A stretch of DNA of 64,000 bases from Methanoculleus sp. (GTDB taxonomy: Archaea; Halobacteriota; Methanomicrobia; Methanomicrobiales; Methanoculleaceae): assembly GCA_018433835.1 (NCBI GenBank), contig JAHDQM010000047.1, forward strand, positions 1 through 64,000, written 5' to 3'. Of this stretch, positions 60,364 through 64,000 are shown one piece after another. Positions within the stretch are counted from its first letter, which is position 1, and every line of letters begins with the position of its first letter. Under the pieces are notes generated by a model, which saw only the letters and a list, made by a program, of their open reading frames with translations, made no database searches and was not told the DNA's origin. The position numbers and the translations under genes were made by a program.

Positions 60364-61863
60364 ATGATGCTCGAAGAGGTGCTGCAGCAGATATCTGAGC
60401 AGGCGAAACGGAAGCGGATGAACCTGCCCGGCCACAAAACCAAGATCGTCTGTACCATCGGGCCTGCATCCCGCTCCCGGGAGGTGCTCATCCGGATGAT
60501 TCTCGCAGGCATGAACGTCGCCCGGCTCAATCTCTCCCACGGATCGTTCGACGAGCACAGGGAGAACATCAGAACCATCCGGGCCGCGGCCGAGGAGGCC
60601 GGGCTCCCCGTCACGATCCTGATCGACCTCCCGGGACCGAAGATCCGGGTAGGCATCCTCGCAGAAGAGCCCATGACGCTCCGGAAGGGCGAGACCGTCA
60701 CCCTTGTGTCCGCCCCGGCGTCGGACGACCCTTCCCGGATCCCCGTCGACTTCGAGCAGTTCCCGCAGCTGGTCTCGGAAGGGAGCATCATCTTCCTCAG
60801 CGACGGGTTCCTCCAGCTCCGGGTCGACGAGGTCGCGGACCGGGATGTACGGGCGACGGTGGTCGTCGGCGGCCCCCTCCTCTCGCGCAAGGGGATGAGC
60901 CTTGTGGGCGGCGGTGGAATCCTCGCGGTCAGCGCCGTGACCGACCGGGACCTCGAGTGCATCGAGTTCGGGCTCGGCGAGGGGCTCGACACCTTCAGCA
61001 TATCCTTCATCGAGCGCGCGGAGGATATCCTGAAGGCCCGGGAGTATGCAGCCCGGTCCGGGAAGGCCATCCGGGTGATAGCGAAGATCGAGCGGCAGGA
61101 AGCGCTCGCAAACCTCGAAGAGATCCTCCGGGAGACCGATGGGGTCATGATTGCCCGGGGCGATCTCGGGGTTCAGATCCCCATCGAGGAGGTTCCCTCG
61201 GCGCAGAAGCGGATCGTCCAGAAGGCCAACATCCTCGGGCGGCCGGCGATTACCGCCACCCAGATGCTGATGTCGATGACCGACAACATCCGGCCCACCC
61301 GGGCGGAGGTGACCGATGTCGCGAACGCCATCCTCGACGGGACGGACGCCGTCATGCTCTCCGAGGAGACATCCATCGGGAAGTACCCGGTCGAGACAGT
61401 CGCGATGATGGCGAAGATCGCCCGCTCGACCGAGGAGAAACGCACAAGCGTCGGGGCAGGGTGCGGCCCGCTCGACTACTTCCGGCGTGGGAAGGGGCGG
61501 GAGAAGATCACCGTCAACGACGTCGTCTCCTTAAACGTCATCGAGGCGCTGGACGCGCTCGGCATCCGGTACGTGCTGACGCCCACCCGCTCCGGGAGCA
61601 CCCCCCGGAACATCTCCCGGTTCAAACCCGAGGCCTGGATCCTCGCGTTCACCCGGAACCCGAGCACCTTCAAGTTCCTGGCGTTCTCCTACGGGGTCTG
61701 CCCGTTCCTGATCCGGAGCGAGAAGGAGTACTGGCACGGGGCGATCCTCGACTCGCTCCGGGACTCGGGGCTTATCGAGCCCGGCGAGCGCGTGGTGCTG
61801 ACCGAAGGGGTATCCCCCGGGCGCGAAGGGACCGACTCGCTCATCATCCTGACCGTCGATTGA
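60364..61863 (+). CDS. pyk: Pyruvate kinase
   Basis: A 499-residue pyruvate kinase (PEP + ADP to pyruvate + ATP). Markers are TKIVCTIGPAS, the substrate loop MNVARLNLSHG, the active-site Lys/Glu region VIAKIERQEAL, MIARGDLGVQIP and the KxTxT-like ATQMLMSM; the C-terminal domain follows. The start is uncertain: ATG 60364 gives an 18-residue extension before MNLPGHKTKIV (ATG 60418). No Shine-Dalgarno site favours either. GGTTAATC near 60328-60335 would suit a leaderless start at 60364. Confidence 0.93.
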   Translation: MMLEEVLQQISEQAKRKRMNLPGHKTKIVCTIGPASRSREVLIRMILAGMNVARLNLSHGSFDEHRENIRTIRAAAEEAGLPVTILIDLPGPKIRVGILAEEPMTLRKGETVTLVSAPASDDPSRIPVDFEQFPQLVSEGSIIFLSDGFLQLRVDEVADRDVRATVVVGGPLLSRKGMSLVGGGGILAVSAVTDRDLECIEFGLGEGLDTFSISFIERAEDILKAREYAARSGKAIRVIAKIERQEALANLEEILRETDGVMIARGDLGVQIPIEEVPSAQKRIVQKANILGRPAITATQMLMSMTDNIRPTRAEVTDVANAILDGTDAVMLSEETSIGKYPVETVAMMAKIARSTEEKRTSVGAGCGPLDYFRRGKGREKITVNDVVSLNVIEALDALGIRYVLTPTRSGSTPRNISRFKPEAWILAFTRNPSTFKFLAFSYGVCPFLIRSEKEYWHGAILDSLRDSGLIEPGERVVLTEGVSPGREGTDSLIILTVD

Positions 61864-61873
61864 GAGAGGAGGG

Positions 61874-61989
61874 CCTCCGGAGATCCTCCGGAAGTCCTCT
61901 TTTCAGGTGTCCTGCCTTCGGGAGAATGCCCTCCGGAGATCCCTCCGGAAGTCCTTCTTTCAGACGTCCTTCCTTCGGGATCCCTCCGG
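61874..61989. repeat. Tandem repeat after pyk
   Basis: Two direct copies with a period of 56 bases start CCTCCGGAGATC (61874 and 61930). Each continues CCTCCGGAAGTCCT, a TTTCAG.(C/T)GTCCT stretch and CCTTCGGGA. Many short CCGG-centred palindromes (CTCCGGAG, TCCGGA) lie inside. A further CTGC/GCAG hairpin follows at about 61991-62003. It is noncoding. Confidence 0.7.
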
Positions 61990-62051
61990 CTGCCTGCGGC
62001 AGCCTCCGGGACACAAAACCTATCCCGGTGGAGGGCGAACACTCATCAATC

Positions 62052-63035
62052 ATGGAAGCGGTCGGTCCGGGAGAACAGGATAGCGTGCTCAAAGAGAAGA
62101 CCGCACGCCTCTCGGTCGCGTCGAACACGCTTCTCGTCGTGGCGAAACTTGCCGTCGGTTTCGCCATCGGATCGGTCGGTATCATATCCGAGGCGATCCA
62201 CTCCGCCATCGACCTCGTTGCCGCGGTCATCGCCTACTTCTCAGTCAGGCAGTCGGCCCGGCCCCCCGACGAGTGCCACACCTTCGGGCACGGGAAGTAC
62301 GAGAGCATATCGGGGCTTCTTGAGGCCGTCCTGATCCTCGCGGCAGCCGTCCTGATCATCAACGAAGCGGCGAGAAACCTCCTCGGCGGGGAAGGGACGC
62401 TGAACGTCGAGGGGCTCGGGCTCGGCATCGCCGTCATGCTGCTCTCGGCCGGGGTGAACCTCTACGTCTCCTCCCGGCTGATGGCGGTGGCGAAGAAGAC
62501 CGAGTCGATCGCGCTCGAGAGCGATGCCTGGCACCTGCGCACAGACGTCTACACCTCCGCCGGGGTCGTGGCCGGGCTCGTCCTGATCCGGCTGACCGGT
62601 CTCGTGGTGCTCGACTCGCTCGTCGCGCTCGCGGTCGCCGCCGTCATCCTCCGGGCGGCATTCGACCTCATCCGGCGCTCGTTCGAGGATCTCGTCGACC
62701 GGAGTCTCCCCGCCGGCGAGGAGGCCCGGATCCGGGAGATCATCAGCGGGCACTGCACGGACGTCATCGATTTCCACCGGCTCCGGACCCGCAGGTCGGG
62801 GCCGAACAGGTTCGTTGACCTCCACCTGGTCGTCCCGCGGACCGCGACCCTCGAAGAGGCGTACGGCATCGTGAAACAGGTGGAGGACGATGTCCGGCGG
62901 GAGTTCCCCCGGACGAACGTCACGATCCGGGTCCAGCCCTGCACCGGCGAGGACTGCTCCAGCTGCGAGGTCTTCACCACCTGTCCGGAGTGCGACCGTC
63001 TCGCGCTCTGCGGGGGGTTAAAAGAGCGGGAGTGA
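62052..63035 (+). CDS. Cation diffusion facilitator metal exporter
   Basis: A 327-residue CDF transporter with six spans. The zinc-site ligands are His50/Asp54 in helix 2 (SEAIHSAID) and Asp158-type with His161/Asp165 in helix 5 (ESDAWHLRTD), an H-D type pattern typical of Zn/Fe/Mn exporters. The cytoplasmic C-terminal domain is normal to about residue 295. An added Cys-rich end follows (CTGEDCSSCEVFTTCPECDR and then LALC; eight Cys), which could hold metal or an Fe-S cluster. ATG 62052 has no good Shine-Dalgarno site, and the frame upstream is the repeat. Confidence 0.9.
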   Translation: MEAVGPGEQDSVLKEKTARLSVASNTLLVVAKLAVGFAIGSVGIISEAIHSAIDLVAAVIAYFSVRQSARPPDECHTFGHGKYESISGLLEAVLILAAAVLIINEAARNLLGGEGTLNVEGLGLGIAVMLLSAGVNLYVSSRLMAVAKKTESIALESDAWHLRTDVYTSAGVVAGLVLIRLTGLVVLDSLVALAVAAVILRAAFDLIRRSFEDLVDRSLPAGEEARIREIISGHCTDVIDFHRLRTRRSGPNRFVDLHLVVPRTATLEEAYGIVKQVEDDVRREFPRTNVTIRVQPCTGEDCSSCEVFTTCPECDRLALCGGLKERE

Positions 63036-63049
63036 GAGGGGCGGGGTTC

Positions 63050-63730
63050 TTACCGCCAGGAAAAGAGGCCCCGAACCTGCATCTCCTCGCTCGCAAGGGT
63101 TTTCAGCCGGTCCTGCTCCTGCTCGATCGTCCGGACCTGCTCCTGGAGCATCGTCCGGGTCTCGTTGTCGCAGGTGCAGTTCCCGATCAGGCGCCGGAGT
63201 TCCGTGGCCCGCTCCTGGTTCCGCTGTGCCTCTTCCTCGATCAGCCGGGCGGCTTGTACATCGCCTCCGAAGAGGAACCGTATGAAACCGTGCCGGGCCC
63301 GGATCTGCTCCTCGGCCTCGAAGGTCTTCTGGACCGAGTTGTTGACCTCCCGGGCGATGGCGGAGACGTTCTGCCCGATGCCGCCGGTCCGGTTCTCAGC
63401 GCCGAGCAGGGCGTGGACGGCGAGCCGGACCCGATCCCGGTCTGGGACATTCTCTTCCCACCCGGGGGTCGTATTCTCCGCGGCCCGCACCCGGTCCCCG
63501 GAAGTCTCGTTCTCCTCCGTCCTCACCCGTTGCCGGTCAGGGACATTTTCTTCGGCAGGGAGTGTCGCATTCTCCTCCACCCTTATCCGCTGCTCTCCCC
63601 CCGGTGTCGTGTTCGTCTCACCGATCCCGACCTGCTCTCCCCCCGGGCTGCCGTAGCTCCCGGAGGCGGCGGACGCGAACCCCGGGAGGAGGAGGAAGAC
63701 GATCATGGCTGCTGCAATGATGCGTTTCAT
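63050..63730 (-). CDS. Exported coiled-coil protein, unknown
   Basis: A 226-residue secreted protein. The signal peptide (about 1-22) is followed by a low-complexity region (about 25-100) rich in Glu, Arg, Asn and Thr with repeated RVRxEEN/RVRAAEN strings. A helical, coiled-coil-prone C-terminal half (about 115-222) follows, with two Cys (NCTCDN). AGAGGTGA precedes ATG 63730. A TATA (CCTTTATATATTAATT read on plus, 63768-63783) lies 40 bases upstream. It is convergent with the CDF gene. No domain recognised. Confidence 0.75.
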   Translation of the reverse strand: MKRIIAAAMIVFLLLPGFASAASGSYGSPGGEQVGIGETNTTPGGEQRIRVEENATLPAEENVPDRQRVRTEENETSGDRVRAAENTTPGWEENVPDRDRVRLAVHALLGAENRTGGIGQNVSAIAREVNNSVQKTFEAEEQIRARHGFIRFLFGGDVQAARLIEEEAQRNQERATELRRLIGNCTCDNETRTMLQEQVRTIEQEQDRLKTLASEEMQVRGLFSWR

Positions 63731-63781
63731 CGATTTTCACCTCTGGTGAAAGAGAGATCGGGATGAACCTTTATATATTAA

Positions 63782-63799
63782 TTGAACCGGGCGGTTCAA
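63782..63799. promoter_or_regulatory. Inverted repeat next to a TATA box
   Basis: TTGAACC and GGTTCAA flank GGGC. The repeat lies just upstream of the TATA box of the exported-protein gene and just after the stop of the dolichol-kinase-like gene. It could end that transcript or act as an operator for the next. Confidence 0.45.
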
Positions 63800-63804
63800 C
63801 GCCC

Positions 63805-64000
63805 TCAGAGCAGCAGCGCAAGAACGAGGCAGGCCACGACCGGGACGACGAGGTTGTCGTCCACGGGGCTCACCAGTTCGGCGAGGGCCGTGACCGCGGC
63901 CGTCGTGAGGGCGATCGCAGGCGGGACGAGAAGACAGAGAACGATCACCGTCACCGTGATTCCGGCGATCGTGCCTTCAAGAGACTTGTGGTTGTAGATC
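63805..64000 (-). CDS. Dolichol/polyprenol kinase-like protein, C-terminal part
   Basis: The gene runs off the window. The visible 64 residues read NHKSLEGTIAGITVTVIVLC, then a hydrophobic stretch and ALAELVSPVDDNLVVPVVAC and LVLALLL. KSLEGT and DDN followed by membrane helices are typical of the CTP-dependent diacylglycerol/dolichol/phytol kinase family (SEC59-like). Its role would be phosphorylation of an isoprenoid alcohol at the membrane. Confidence 0.7.
   Translation of the reverse strand, partial: IYNHKSLEGTIAGITVTVIVLCLLVPPAIALTTAAVTALAELVSPVDDNLVVPVVACLVLALLL

Noticed and set aside
61874..61989. CRISPR remnant after pyk
   Set aside because: Direct tandem copies without spacers; better described as a palindrome-rich tandem repeat.

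Overview
The window reads as chromosomal DNA of a GC-rich methanogenic euryarchaeon, most likely of the order Methanomicrobiales and close to Methanoculleus. This placement is an inference. It rests on F420-dependent Mtd and Mer of the CO2-reducing methanogenesis pathway, the archaeal ribosomal-protein order (L3 to L15-SecY with the eukaryote-type proteins S4e, L32e and L19e and RNase P subunit 1), NrpR, Tfx, A-type ATP synthase subunits, fibrillarin/Nop5, archaeal adenylate and cytidylate kinases, AMP phosphorylase and a PGF-CTERM surface protein.

Layout. 1-2121: an isolated atpC-atpD pair with a leaderless-type promoter. 2118-16763 (minus): one long operon of 23 translation genes plus secY, running on into adkA, a DUF106 membrane insertase and cmk. 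A structured 0.6 kb leader or RNA (16764-17350) lies upstream of rpl3. 17574-18960: divergent tfx and mtd. 18961-19718: repeat-rich noncoding DNA. 19719-23272 (minus): aldehyde dehydrogenase, GalT-like transferase and mer. 23632-25536: a divergent FtsZ/tubulin-like protein. 25520-26910 (minus): dut/dcd-nrpR operon. 26966: tRNA-Arg. 27209-33083 (minus): two small exported or zinc-ribbon genes, a decayed gene fragment, a 1008-residue von Willebrand A surface protein and a PEGA-type surface protein. 33123-34646: AMP phosphorylase. 34739-36229: toxin-antitoxin patch (HicAB, HicBA, HepT remnants). 36868-39183: S-layer-type protein. 39680-41724: thymidylate synthase, tRNA-Gln and a TIM-barrel gene, both protein genes carrying hairpin-bearing in-frame insertions. 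41702-43731: second toxin-antitoxin patch (HicB, RHH/HicA-like pair, MntA-HepT).

43846-46069 (minus): Nop5-fibrillarin and a DUF1614 membrane protein. 46151-54803: housekeeping and transport genes (CaCA exchanger, TctA-like permease, hemD, truB, tRNA-Ser, double CDGSH protein, CPBP protease, MFS, aldo/keto reductase, VOC protein). 55110-60250: a cupredoxin-like lipoprotein without copper ligands, then cobyrinate amidation (cbiA) divergent from cobalt uptake (cbiMNQO), which together serve corrinoid synthesis. 60364-64000: pyruvate kinase, a tandem repeat, a CDF metal exporter, an exported coiled-coil protein and the C-terminus of a dolichol-kinase-like gene.

Most operons are tightly packed with ATGA or TGATG stop/start overlaps and Shine-Dalgarno sites of the GGTGA/GGAGG type. 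GTG and TTG starts are used for several core genes. The most unusual items are the FtsZ-like protein with a degenerate nucleotide-binding loop, the copper-less cupredoxin, the intragenic palindromic insertions, the dispersed intergenic repeats and the palindromic operators of the toxin-antitoxin modules.
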